Origin: Blautia hydrogenotrophica DSM 10507
GTDB taxonomy: Bacteria > Bacillota > Clostridia > Lachnospirales > Lachnospiraceae
Assembly (NCBI RefSeq): GCF_034356035.1
Contig: NZ_CP136423.1
Location: 1,054,001 to 1,118,000, forward strand
Reading direction: 5' to 3'
Length of the DNA stretch: 64,000 nt
Shown here: piece after piece, positions 17,369 to 26,121 of the stretch
Layout of the letters: every line of letters starts with the position of its first letter
Position numbering within the stretch: the first letter of the stretch is position 1
Translations under genes and position numbers: made by a program
Notes under the pieces: model-generated
Seen by the model: only the letters and a program-made list of their open reading frames with translations
The model's database searches: none
Told to the model about the DNA's origin: nothing

Positions 17369-18079
17369 ATGAATAAGACCATCGGCATTGTCGGAGGAAT
17401 GGGACCTTTGGCGACCTGTGATTTGTATCAGAAAATTATTCAGGTGACCCAGGCGGATAAAGACCAGGAACATGTCCGGGTCTGCATAGATGGGAATACA
17501 CGGATTCCAGACCGGACAGCAGCAATCCTGCACAAAGGGAGGGACCCTCTTCCGCAGATGATAAAAAGCGCTGTACGTCTGGAAGGAATGGGGGCCGATG
17601 TCTTGATTATGCCCTGCAACACAGCTCACTATTTTTATAAGAAACTTTTGCCCTTTGTGGACATTCCTTTTTTAAATATGTTGGAAGAGACTGCGGACGC
17701 AGCAGTGAAAATGGGTATCACAAAGGCAGGGCTTCTGGCTACAGACGGTACGGTGAAATCAGGGGTGTACGAGAAAGCATTTCAAGAACGGGGAATTTCT
17801 TTGGAGCTGCCTGCGAAAGAGGAACAGGAATCGGTGATGGAACTGATCTATGATGGTGTCAAAGCAGGTAACTATAGCCTTGATACTAAAAAATTTGAGA
17901 GGGCAATGGATAAGCTTCTGCAAAGAGGGGCACAGGTCTTAGTTCTGGGATGTACGGAACTTCCAGTGGCGTTCCAGAGATGGAAGTTCACCCAGCCAGC
18001 ACTGGACCCCACGCTGGTTTTGGCGTCCAGAGCGGTACAGTTTGTAGGGGTAAAGGTGAAAGAGCAGATGAGGTTTTAG
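17369..18079 (+). CDS. Aspartate/glutamate racemase family protein
   Basis: Cofactor-independent racemase of 236 residues. Both catalytic cysteines are visible, in MPCNTAHYF and LGCTELPVAF, and the N-terminal GIVGGMGPLAT is the family start. AAAGGAG stands ahead of the ATG at 17369, 17 bases after the ferredoxin gene. It could supply the L-enantiomer of Asp or Glu from D-amino acids for the transamination and oxidation route. Broad-specificity (RacX-type) amino-acid racemases look alike, so the substrate is open. Confidence 0.85.
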   Translation: MNKTIGIVGGMGPLATCDLYQKIIQVTQADKDQEHVRVCIDGNTRIPDRTAAILHKGRDPLPQMIKSAVRLEGMGADVLIMPCNTAHYFYKKLLPFVDIPFLNMLEETADAAVKMGITKAGLLATDGTVKSGVYEKAFQERGISLELPAKEEQESVMELIYDGVKAGNYSLDTKKFERAMDKLLQRGAQVLVLGCTELPVAFQRWKFTQPALDPTLVLASRAVQFVGVKVKEQMRF

Positions 18080-18170
18080 AGAATGACATAGAGGTTATGG
18101 GAAAGACTGGGAGGGAAAGACGGAATGAGATAGCCCATTGAGAATAGGTATTTGGATTGGAGAAAACAAT

Positions 18171-19406
18171 ATGGAGAAAAAAGATAATGCGCTAAAGGCG
18201 TTGAGAATTACCAGAGTATTTCGCTGTATTGGACCGGCTATTATTATAGCAGCCAGTATTATTGGCCCCGGGACAGTGACGACAGCTTCCAGTACCGGGG
18301 CAGAGTATGGATATGCCTTGTTGTGGTGTTCTGTGATCAGTGCCATACTGGCCTACATCTTAAATGAACCTGGTTTGAGATGGACGTTGAAAACACGCAC
18401 GACTATGCTAGAAGGAATACGAGGAATGAATCCCGTTCTGGCAAAGGTTACTTTTGTGGCACTGTTTGTTGGAGCATTGGCTTATCAGACGGGAAATTAC
18501 TTAGGGGCAGCTATGGCGATTAATTTATTAATCCCAGCGCTATCCATACAAGGAGCTCTTGTGATATTGGCAGTCTTCTCAGTGATTATTGCTTTTGTAG
18601 GAAAATATAAGGTGTTAGAAAATGTGAACACTGGATTGGTTGCCTTGATGATGTTTGCATTTTTGATTACGATGGTTGCATCGAGACCAAGTATTTCCGG
18701 TATTGCCCAAGGATTAGTCCCACATATACCAGACGGTGGAAAATTATTAGTGTTGGGATTGATTGGGACAACAGTCTGTCCAGATATTCCTTTTGCAATG
18801 TCCAGTCTTGCAAAGAAAAAATGGGTTGGCGGGGTAAAAGATTTGAAAGCGGCTCATAATGATTTGAAATTTAATATGGTGGCGACGGGAGTTATCACCT
18901 GCGCCGTTACAATTTGTGCGGCGACCAATTTATTTCCAAGAGGAATTACTGTGTCGTCGGCGGCAGATATGGCGCAGGCGCTGACACCAGTTTTGGGAAC
19001 CTATGCCTTTGTGTTATTTGCTTTGGGGCTTTGGGCGGCAGGATTTTCATCGGCAGTTTACATGACTTCCTGTATTCCTCCTATGATGCAGGAGGCATTT
19101 GGATTTGAAGATAATCCTAAAAGTCTTTCCAGCAGGATATGTATTTTAATTATTGCAGCTTTTCCAATTATCGTTACGTTCGCAATGGGAGGTACTGTGC
19201 CTACTGTTATTATCGTAGCAGCTCAGGTATTAAATACATTTATTTTACCTTTGAGCGTCGTCTTAATTGCTATCTTGGCGAACAGAAGAAAGATATTGGG
19301 GGAATGTGCGAGTTCTTTCCGACAGAATGTTGCCATGGCCGTCGTTGCAATTGTGGTAATTTTACTTACTTATACATCAATTCCTACGATTATTGGACTT
19401 TTTTGA
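18171..19406 (+). CDS. NRAMP-fold transporter lacking canonical metal motifs (first copy)
   Basis: Integral membrane protein of 411 residues with about eleven helices and NRAMP-family layout. In helix 1, where metal transporters have DPGN, this protein has GPGT (residues 32-35). In helix 6, where they have MPHN, it has CPDI (203-206). The helix-3 segment YQTGNYLGA is family-like. The usual Asp, Asn and Met metal ligands are therefore absent. The fold is shared with the APC amino-acid transporters, and the gene sits among amino-acid catabolic genes, so an amino-acid or related substrate is a reasonable inference. I chose ATG 18171 because GGAG precedes it; an in-frame ATG at 18138 has no such site. 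Confidence 0.8.
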   Translation: MEKKDNALKALRITRVFRCIGPAIIIAASIIGPGTVTTASSTGAEYGYALLWCSVISAILAYILNEPGLRWTLKTRTTMLEGIRGMNPVLAKVTFVALFVGALAYQTGNYLGAAMAINLLIPALSIQGALVILAVFSVIIAFVGKYKVLENVNTGLVALMMFAFLITMVASRPSISGIAQGLVPHIPDGGKLLVLGLIGTTVCPDIPFAMSSLAKKKWVGGVKDLKAAHNDLKFNMVATGVITCAVTICAATNLFPRGITVSSAADMAQALTPVLGTYAFVLFALGLWAAGFSSAVYMTSCIPPMMQEAFGFEDNPKSLSSRICILIIAAFPIIVTFAMGGTVPTVIIVAAQVLNTFILPLSVVLIAILANRRKILGECASSFRQNVAMAVVAIVVILLTYTSIPTIIGLF

Positions 19407-19494
19407 AAATAAATCGTGTGTTGTTTTAACAGATAGAACTATTTTATGAGGTAGTCATTTTGATTGCTTCTGCTAATGATAAGGAGAGGATTAT

Positions 19495-20487
19495 ATGGAC
19501 AAAAGGTTTACTTATCCGTCGTTTTCGGGAATTGCGACATTTCTTCGTTCTCCGTACATATTGCCGGAGGAAGCTTCGGCGGGAGAATACGTGGTAGTCG
19601 GGGCGCCGTATGATACCACGCTGGGTTCCAGACCAGGCGCTAGATACGCGCCGAATGCGATTCGGCAGGAGTCAGGCCACTTTTTGTATCATCTGACGGC
19701 CATTGATGGAGAAGTTATAGATGTTGTGACGAAGAAACGTATGAAATCAAATATGATTGGTGTAGTGAAAGATGCAGGCGATTTGAGGGTGTATCCTTCT
19801 AATGTTGCAAAGACTACGGAGAGCATAGCAGAAGGAATCTGCCAGATAGTATCAGCTATGGCTTTTCCTGTCACTTTAGGCGGAGATCATTACATTACTT
19901 ATCCAGTAATGAAGGGATTTGAAAGAGGAATGCAGTCACGTCTTGGCCGTAAAGCGAAGATTGGATACATCCATGTAGATTCCCATTTGGATGCTTATAA
20001 CGAGAATGATACCTGGGGAAAATATTACCATGGTTCACCGGCAAGGCGGATTAGTGAGTTGGAAAGTGTCGATGTAAAAAACATGGTATGGGTTGGGATC
20101 AATGGGACTACAGGACTAGAAGCCTACAACTATGTTATTGGCAATGGAGGCACGATTATTACCACAGAAGATATTAAACGGGAGGGTGTTCCAGCTGTGA
20201 TACAAAGAGCAGCTGAAATTGCGGGGAAAGATTGCGACACCATTTATGTGACGATTGACATTGATGTTGTGGACCAAGCATACGCCTGTGGCACTGGATC
20301 TTTTATCTATGGCGGTATTACTGCATGTGAGTTGTTGCAGATTGCGTCAGAACTGTCTAAGTATAATGTTGGTGGAATTGATGTGGTAGAGGTAGCACCG
20401 AATTTAGATTTGACTCAGAATACGTCAAGATTGGCAGCAACTACGCTTATTAATTTTTTAAAGCCTAAGATTTTTGAATTCGTGTAA
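19495..20487 (+). CDS. Ureohydrolase (arginase/agmatinase/formiminoglutamase family)
   Basis: Enzyme of 330 residues that should hydrolyse a guanidino or formimino compound with a two-manganese site. The ligand motifs are present: GGDHYITYP, HVDSHLDAY and TIDIDVVD. The last motif continues QAYACGTG where relatives have PAFAPGTG, so one Pro is lost but the metal ligands stay. AAGGAGAGG precedes the ATG. The product could be an amino acid, urea plus a polyamine, or formamide plus glutamate. A formiminoglutamase-like reaction would feed glutamate to this cluster, but no other histidine-degradation gene is nearby. Confidence 0.85.
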   Translation: MDKRFTYPSFSGIATFLRSPYILPEEASAGEYVVVGAPYDTTLGSRPGARYAPNAIRQESGHFLYHLTAIDGEVIDVVTKKRMKSNMIGVVKDAGDLRVYPSNVAKTTESIAEGICQIVSAMAFPVTLGGDHYITYPVMKGFERGMQSRLGRKAKIGYIHVDSHLDAYNENDTWGKYYHGSPARRISELESVDVKNMVWVGINGTTGLEAYNYVIGNGGTIITTEDIKREGVPAVIQRAAEIAGKDCDTIYVTIDIDVVDQAYACGTGSFIYGGITACELLQIASELSKYNVGGIDVVEVAPNLDLTQNTSRLAATTLINFLKPKIFEFV

Positions 20488-20675
20488 ACGATTTTGTTAG
20501 ATGTGAGTTTTATTAGGTAACTATTGTATACGTAAAAATTGAAATGGGCCCATGAAATTTTAAACATAGAGTGATACTCGAAATGATTAGAATACCCTGA
20601 GAGCATGACTGTTTTATGTTAGGCAGTAATTTAAGCATTTACAGGAAACGGGGATTTAAGTAGAGGAGGCAGATT

Positions 20676-21920
20676 ATGTCTGAAGGAAAACTGACTTTGA
20701 AAGATTATATTAAAGCGATGGGACCAGGGGCAATTATGTCGGCTGCAATTATTGGTCCAGGAACAGTAACGACAGCTTCGCAGCAGGGCGCGCTGTATGG
20801 ATTTACGTCCCTGTGGATTCTGCTTGTTGCCTGTGTGATTGCCTATTTTTTTCAGGAACCGGCAATGCGTATCTCTATTGGATGCAAAGAATCGGTAATG
20901 GTTGGAGTTCGTGAACATTTAAGTCCGGGCGTAGCTAAGTTTCTTTGGATAGTCATCTTTGTTGGAAGTATTGCTTTCCAAGCAGGTAACTTGAGCGGCG
21001 CATCTATGGCATTAGAGTATTTTGTGCCTGGTACGTCTAATCTCATGTGGGCAGTAGTTATGTCACTGTTGGCGTTTATTATAGTCATGCTTAATCGTTA
21101 TAAAGTTATTGAGAATGTCAATCAAGTTTTAATATTGATGATGGTTTTTGCATTTGTATTGACTGCTTTTACATCAGGGCCAGATATTGGAGATTTAGTC
21201 ACGGAAGGATTTTCTTTTAAAATTCCAGGAGGTAATGCAGTACTGGCAGTCTCTTTGTTGGCTACGACTGTGACTCCGAACTTAGTATTGGGGTATTCAG
21301 CATTTCTGCGTAAAAAATATGCGGATTCGCAGACACCAGCGAGAGATATTAAGCTGGCAAAGGCAGACTTGGGTTTGAACATGTTTGTAACATTTCTGAT
21401 CACAGGTTCTATTATTGTCTGCTCGGCTACAGTCATTCATCCTACTGGAAAAGAGATAACTTCGGCAGCAGATATGGCTACTCAGTTAGTACCATTATTG
21501 GGACGATTTGCAGGAATTTTATTTTCTATTGGTCTGTGGGCAGCCGCGATTTCTTCAGTATTATATCATGTGTCTATTCATAATACTCTGTTTCCAACAG
21601 CCTTCCATGTGGACGAAGACCCGAAGGCGAAACATAATTTGGCTGTGGTAGCAGCAGTAGTGTTGATTCCAGTAATTTTGATCGCTTTTTTAGGACAGTC
21701 GCCAGTACAGTTGATTATTGCGGCACAAGCCTTAAATGGTATTGCACTTCCTATGGTGTGTGTGATTTGTTGGATTTTGTGTAATAAAAAGGACTTACTT
21801 GGTACATATGCTAATAATTTGAGACAAAATATTGTGATGGGATGTGTGACAGTTTTGACAACAATATTTGCATTGAATGCTCTAATTAGTGTTGGAAAAA
21901 GTATTCTTGCGATGTTCTAA
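20676..21920 (+). CDS. NRAMP-fold transporter lacking canonical metal motifs (second copy)
   Basis: Integral membrane protein of 414 residues, clearly related to the protein at 18171. Helix 1 reads IIGPGTVTTAS with GPGT at residues 27-30, and helix 6 reads TPNL at 200-203 in place of MPHN. FQAGNLSGA marks helix 3. AGAGGAGG precedes the ATG. The helix-6 residues differ from those of the first copy, so the two may carry different substrates. The 188-base gap before it (20488-20675) shows no promoter or operator that I can defend. Confidence 0.8.
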   Translation: MSEGKLTLKDYIKAMGPGAIMSAAIIGPGTVTTASQQGALYGFTSLWILLVACVIAYFFQEPAMRISIGCKESVMVGVREHLSPGVAKFLWIVIFVGSIAFQAGNLSGASMALEYFVPGTSNLMWAVVMSLLAFIIVMLNRYKVIENVNQVLILMMVFAFVLTAFTSGPDIGDLVTEGFSFKIPGGNAVLAVSLLATTVTPNLVLGYSAFLRKKYADSQTPARDIKLAKADLGLNMFVTFLITGSIIVCSATVIHPTGKEITSAADMATQLVPLLGRFAGILFSIGLWAAAISSVLYHVSIHNTLFPTAFHVDEDPKAKHNLAVVAAVVLIPVILIAFLGQSPVQLIIAAQALNGIALPMVCVICWILCNKKDLLGTYANNLRQNIVMGCVTVLTTIFALNALISVGKSILAMF

Positions 21921-21965
21921 AGGAGAAATTTAAAATTACATATAAGAACAGAGAGGTATTTAAAG

Positions 21966-23114
21966 ATGAAGGAAAGATTGCTGGAGAGCGTAAAAAACAA
22001 TGAAGGTCAAATGATTCAGTTGTTAGCGGATTTAGTGAAAATACCGAGTGTCAGCGGTAATGAAAAAGAGTTAGCAAAATTCATAGATCAATACTGTAAA
22101 AATTTAGGATTTGAGAGTGAAATTGACAGGCATGGAAACGTTTTAGCTCTGGTGAAAGGAAAAAGACCAGGGAAGAGAATTGCTTTTAATAGTCATTTGG
22201 ACACGGTACCAGTGGGAGATGGCTGGAGCAGAGATCCCTTCTGTGCAGAAATTGAGGATGGAAAATTATATGGGAGGGGGAGCACAGACTGTAAAGCAGC
22301 CATTGCGGCGTCTATTATTGCCGCAAAGTCGATGATAGACGCAGGCATTGATTTTGCCGGAGAAATTGCCTTGATGTATCCGGTGGATGAGGAAGTGCAG
22401 GACATCAGCCGCAAGGGTACCCTGAAAATGCTTCAGGATGGATTTAAAGCAGATATGTGCATCAATGGGGAAGATACGGATTTGAAGGTTTGTCTGGTTT
22501 GTGAAGGAATGCTGGAAATAAAAATTACTACTTACGGTGTGGGAGCTCATGGAGCAACTCCATTTAAAGGAGTAAATGCAATTGGCAGCATGTGTAAAAT
22601 ATATCAAGAGCTGCAAAAGATCGTGCCAGGAGTAAACAAATATGCGGGCAGCGGTTCCATTAATCCAGGTGTTATCAGTGGCGGTGAGCGGTCTAGCGTT
22701 GTACCGGACCGCTGTGAGATGAAAGTTTCCAGATTTACAGTTCCGGGAGAGACCGGGGCACAGTTCTTGCAACAGGTAAATGAGATTATAGAGAAATTAA
22801 AAGCAGAGGATGAAACATTCCAAGCTACAGCAGAGCTTACCTATGATTCAAACCCATCTATCGTGGATGAGGAGGCAGAGATTGTCAAAGCAGTGATAAA
22901 AGCTCATGAAGCGACAGGAAGAAATTGTCCGTTATGTGGAACACCACAACATGATGATGCTGATTTTCTGACCAACTACAGTCATATTCCGACAGTAATA
23001 TATGGACCGGGGACTGGCCTTCTGGCTCATATGCCGAATGAATATGTACTGCTGGATGAAGTAAAAGAAGCTTGTGAAATTTATGCGTTGACTTGTCTGG
23101 AAGTGCTGAAATAG
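21966..23114 (+). CDS. M20 family metallopeptidase (DapE/ArgE type)
   Basis: Zinc peptidase or deacylase of 382 residues. Metal-site motifs are FNSHLDTVPVGDG, GRGSTDCKAA and PVDEEVQD, and the late His lies in LAHMPNEYV. The lid domain includes GVGAHGATPFKGVNA. It follows the second NRAMP-like gene after 45 bases. It is the third M20-type gene in this window, so the region as a whole is devoted to small peptide or N-acyl amino-acid turnover. Confidence 0.87.
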   Translation: MKERLLESVKNNEGQMIQLLADLVKIPSVSGNEKELAKFIDQYCKNLGFESEIDRHGNVLALVKGKRPGKRIAFNSHLDTVPVGDGWSRDPFCAEIEDGKLYGRGSTDCKAAIAASIIAAKSMIDAGIDFAGEIALMYPVDEEVQDISRKGTLKMLQDGFKADMCINGEDTDLKVCLVCEGMLEIKITTYGVGAHGATPFKGVNAIGSMCKIYQELQKIVPGVNKYAGSGSINPGVISGGERSSVVPDRCEMKVSRFTVPGETGAQFLQQVNEIIEKLKAEDETFQATAELTYDSNPSIVDEEAEIVKAVIKAHEATGRNCPLCGTPQHDDADFLTNYSHIPTVIYGPGTGLLAHMPNEYVLLDEVKEACEIYALTCLEVLK

Positions 23115-23129
23115 AAAGGGCGAAAAGAT

Positions 23130-24239
23130 ATGTTAATTGGAGGATTTTATCACATAGATATGGAGCTGATAAAAAGCGAGCCTCAGAGTAAAATGTTCCC
23201 GTTACGCTGTGATCGGAATCAAAACTATGATCGTAAGGTATATACGAATAATGGGCGAACTGCGACAGTATATGCTTTACAAAACGGAATAAAGTTAGAG
23301 AAAGGTGCTATTATTTTAGTTCCAGACTATTTGTGTATCTCTGTGTTAAACTCCCTGGAAGTAACGGAAGCAGAATTTCGGTTTTATCATATCAATAGGG
23401 ATTTAACGATTGATTTGGAAGATCTAAAAGAGAAATTGGATGAAAAAGTCAAAGTTTTGTATGTGATTCATTATTTTGGGATGCCTCAGCCGAGAAAAGT
23501 AGTTGAATTCATTCAAAAAACAAAGATGGAATTTGATTTATGGATTATAGAAGATCTCACTCAAACGTTATACACAATGGAAGATGGTAGAATTGGCTTT
23601 GGGGATTATCTAGTTGCCAGTACGAGAAAATGGTTGCCTGTCACGGATGGAGGTCTGCTGGCGGTTAGAAATGGCGTGCCGTTGGAAAAAAAGACATTGG
23701 AAGAGGGATATGATGAAGCAGTTTATCGACAGCTCTTAATTTCCCTGGCCAGAGATCAGGTGGAGAAGGACAAGGATGCAGATATTGCAGCTTATATAAA
23801 ATTGGAAAAAGAGGCAAATGCAGCACGGTATTTGGACTTTACCCCGAGGAAGATGACAGAAGCGACGAGAAGAATTCTCTTTCAATATGATCACCTTAAG
23901 TCAATTCAAAAACGGCGGGAAAATTATCACGCTTTATATGAAGGCTTGAAAGGAATAGAGGAAGTTGAGCTGCCAGTTGCACAGATTGATCAAAAAGGGA
24001 ACTATGTACCATTTGGATTTGTGGTTCTGGTTGAAAACAGAGATGAATTTTATTGGTATCTGGCAGAGAGAGGAATTATAGGTGAAATCCAATGGATTTT
24101 ACCCACGGAGTACTATCGTCCTGGTGAGGCGGCACAGTATCTGTCCGATCACAATCTGATGTTGTCTTGCGACCAGAGGTATGGGAAGGAACAGATGCAG
24201 TATGTCATAGATACGATAAAAAATTATTTCAGGAGGTAA
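23130..24239 (+). CDS. DegT/DnrJ/EryC1-like PLP-dependent protein
   Basis: Fold-type I PLP enzyme of 369 residues resembling the DegT/StrS aminotransferase family. Visible are the N-terminal NNGRTATVYAL cofactor-phosphate region, the Asp in IIEDLTQTL that contacts the pyridine ring, and the likely Schiff-base Lys in ASTRKWLPVTDGG. It ends PTEYYRPGEAAQYLSDHNLML and a C-terminal helix. Most relatives act on nucleotide-sugars, but no sugar genes are close. Lying between two peptidase genes it may act on an amino-acid derivative instead. Function unknown. Confidence 0.7.
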   Translation: MLIGGFYHIDMELIKSEPQSKMFPLRCDRNQNYDRKVYTNNGRTATVYALQNGIKLEKGAIILVPDYLCISVLNSLEVTEAEFRFYHINRDLTIDLEDLKEKLDEKVKVLYVIHYFGMPQPRKVVEFIQKTKMEFDLWIIEDLTQTLYTMEDGRIGFGDYLVASTRKWLPVTDGGLLAVRNGVPLEKKTLEEGYDEAVYRQLLISLARDQVEKDKDADIAAYIKLEKEANAARYLDFTPRKMTEATRRILFQYDHLKSIQKRRENYHALYEGLKGIEEVELPVAQIDQKGNYVPFGFVVLVENRDEFYWYLAERGIIGEIQWILPTEYYRPGEAAQYLSDHNLMLSCDQRYGKEQMQYVIDTIKNYFRR

Positions 24240-24244
24240 CGTGT

Positions 24245-25207
24245 ATGGGAAAAGAGATTTTGGAAGGCTGCAAAATATTACTGCACACATGTGGGGCGGT
24301 GAAGGAGAATGAGAAGGTACTGGTGGTAACAGATGAGACTAGCAGACAGATTGGAGAGGCGATGTATCAGTGTGCGGTTGAATATACGGATGCCACTTTA
24401 ATATGTACAAAAGATCGTACTACCCATGGGGAAGCTCCGACAGATTGTGTGGCGGCGGCTATGGCCCAGGCAGATGTGATATTTTCAGCGACGACTTTCT
24501 CATTGTACAACACAGACGCGAGAATCAAAGCCTGTGAAAAAGGAGCCCGTTTTATAAACATGGCGGACTATAGTTTGGATATGCTGAAAAAAGGGTGCTT
24601 ATTTACAGATTGGGAGGAAATCCGCAAACTTGTAGACCGCACAGCGAAGAAAATTGTAGGAAAAGAACTGAGGATTACAACGCCTGCCGGTACAGACTTC
24701 TGGACATCCATTGAAGGCCGGCATGCGGATGTTGGATACGGCACGTCGATTCATAAAGGGGAGGCGTCTTCCCCACCAGATGCTGAGTGTGCAGTCGGGC
24801 CAGTGGAAGATACTGCAAGAGGGGTTCTAGTGATTGATGGAAGCATCCCTCTGCCGGGACTTGGAATTATCAAAGAACCGATCCGAATTGAAGTTGAGGA
24901 CGGGTATCTCCGAAAAATTGAGGGCGGAGAGGAAGCGGACATCTTGAGAAAATCTTTGGAAGCTTTTCAGGATCCCAGGGTATATCTAGCGGCGGAAGTC
25001 GGCTTCGGATTGAACCCTGCTGCATCCTTGAGCGGGAGAATGCTGGAAGACGAGGGTGTATTTGGAACTATGCACATTGGTATTGGGAATAATCTGTCCT
25101 ACGGAGGAAACTGCAATACACCGATACACATTGACTTGATTATGAAGAAACCTACTTGCATTGTGGATAGCCACTATGTGTATAAGGATGGGGTTCTGTG
25201 TGAATGA
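24245..25207 (+). CDS. M29-like leucyl aminopeptidase (AmpS/aminopeptidase T-related)
   Basis: Protein of 320 residues related to the thermophilic aminopeptidase group COG2309. Recognised segments include GTDFWTSIEGR, the SSPPDAECAVGPVE stretch, and the C-terminal HIGIGNN and HIDLIMKKPT, where metal-binding His and Asp residues are expected. The start at 24245 follows CAGGAGGT at the end of the previous gene; an in-frame ATG at 24167 lies inside that gene and is unlikely. It is the last gene of the run and is followed by a terminator. Substrate unknown. Confidence 0.75.
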   Translation: MGKEILEGCKILLHTCGAVKENEKVLVVTDETSRQIGEAMYQCAVEYTDATLICTKDRTTHGEAPTDCVAAAMAQADVIFSATTFSLYNTDARIKACEKGARFINMADYSLDMLKKGCLFTDWEEIRKLVDRTAKKIVGKELRITTPAGTDFWTSIEGRHADVGYGTSIHKGEASSPPDAECAVGPVEDTARGVLVIDGSIPLPGLGIIKEPIRIEVEDGYLRKIEGGEEADILRKSLEAFQDPRVYLAAEVGFGLNPAASLSGRMLEDEGVFGTMHIGIGNNLSYGGNCNTPIHIDLIMKKPTCIVDSHYVYKDGVLCE

Positions 25208-25261
25208 TTTCTAAGCAGGGCGTGAATCAGTGGATTTTGCAGATGGCTGAATGGAGGAAGA

Positions 25262-25294
25262 GGGAATTGTGGGAATGGCTCACGATTCCCTTTT
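25262..25294 (+). terminator. Terminator after the M29-like gene
   Basis: GGGAATTGTG at 25262-25271 pairs with CACGATTCCC at 25281-25290 (one G-T pair), then TTTT. The T-run is short. It marks the end of the catabolic region. Confidence 0.65.
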
Positions 25295-25309
25295 GGAGGT
25301 TAGAAAAGT

Positions 25310-25678
25310 ATGGAGTTTAAAACATTTTGTAAAAACAGTCATACTACCTATTGTGAATTTAAGCCAGAACACGAATTGTTTCACAAATTCTATGAGATTA
25401 TCAATCAGCAGCAAGAGATGATACTATCAATTTCAGAAGTCTTTTTAGGAGACATAGGAAGGCTGATAAGCAATAATTTTTTGGAGCAGGATTGGATATT
25501 TGGAAAAAACCATGCAGATAGACTTACGAGAAATATGGTAAGAGACGTGAAGGCTTGTTTAGGCAACGTCACAGTGTCGGAATTGGCCGGCAGAATGGAG
25601 TACAGTCGGCATTATATTAATGAAGTATTTCGAAGAGATATAGGAATGTCGCTTAACAAATACATGCAGTTAATATAG
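25310..25678 (+). pseudogene. AraC-type regulator fragment
   Basis: An open frame of 122 residues whose last third (VTVSELAGRMEYSRHYINEVF) is the first helix-turn-helix of an AraC-family DNA-binding domain. The frame ends at MSLNKYMQLI, where AraC proteins continue for about 50 residues to the second helix-turn-helix. The N-terminal part has no ligand domain I recognise. I interpret it as a truncated AraC-type gene; a stand-alone small regulator is possible but would lack half of the usual DNA-binding unit. Confidence 0.65.
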
Positions 25679-25735
25679 AAAAGAAAGCTGATATGTCCCA
25701 TTTTTACAATACGAAAATCTGAATGAGTAATAAGT

Positions 25736-25945
25736 ATGTGGACTATAAACTGGGCACACAAAAAAACGGACGCGAAGAAATCAGAAATATCTAAAAGGAA
25801 AAAATATCTTATTGTAACAGCGGCCGCTTTTCTGATCGGTGGTTACGACGGTTTTTATGGGCCTGATACAGGTACGTTCCTGCTTCTTACTTATACCGGG
25901 CTGGCGAGGATGGATGTGAGAACTGCATCAGGAAAAGTGAGTTTG
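25736..25945 (+). pseudogene. TSUP (TauE/SafE) permease fragment
   Basis: Residues 22-69 of this frame (KKYLIVTAAAFLIGGYDGF and GPDTGTFLL) match one internal repeat of sulfite-exporter TauE/SafE permeases, which normally have about 250 residues. Similarity ends at about 25942, and the frame then runs through a terminator-like hairpin and unrelated sequence. The upstream and downstream parts of the gene are missing. With the AraC fragment before it this marks a decayed stretch in 25.3-26.0 kb. Confidence 0.65.
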
Positions 25946-25961
25946 TTTTGTGATAGCAATG

Positions 25962-25989
25962 CCCCAGTCTTAACTGCTGGGGAGTTTTT
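25962..25989 (+). terminator. Terminator-like hairpin
   Basis: CCCCAG at 25962-25967 pairs with CTGGGG at 25977-25982, followed by AG and five T. It lies just past the TSUP remnant and may be the original terminator of that gene. The bases between here and 26120 show nothing I can name. Confidence 0.6.
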
Positions 25990-26121
25990 ATGTGATATAT
26001 TTAAGATGTCAGAGAAAAGCTTTTGGCATGTTTTTTTTTATGTATTAGCGAAAGAGGACATATGGAAAATGGAAAAATCCAGAGTAGGAAACGGAGAAAC
26101 TGTATGCTATAATAAAACTAC

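Noticed and set aside
18171..21920. Annotation of both NRAMP-fold proteins as manganese transporters
   Set aside because: The helix 1 and helix 6 metal ligands are replaced in both, so the usual name is not supported.
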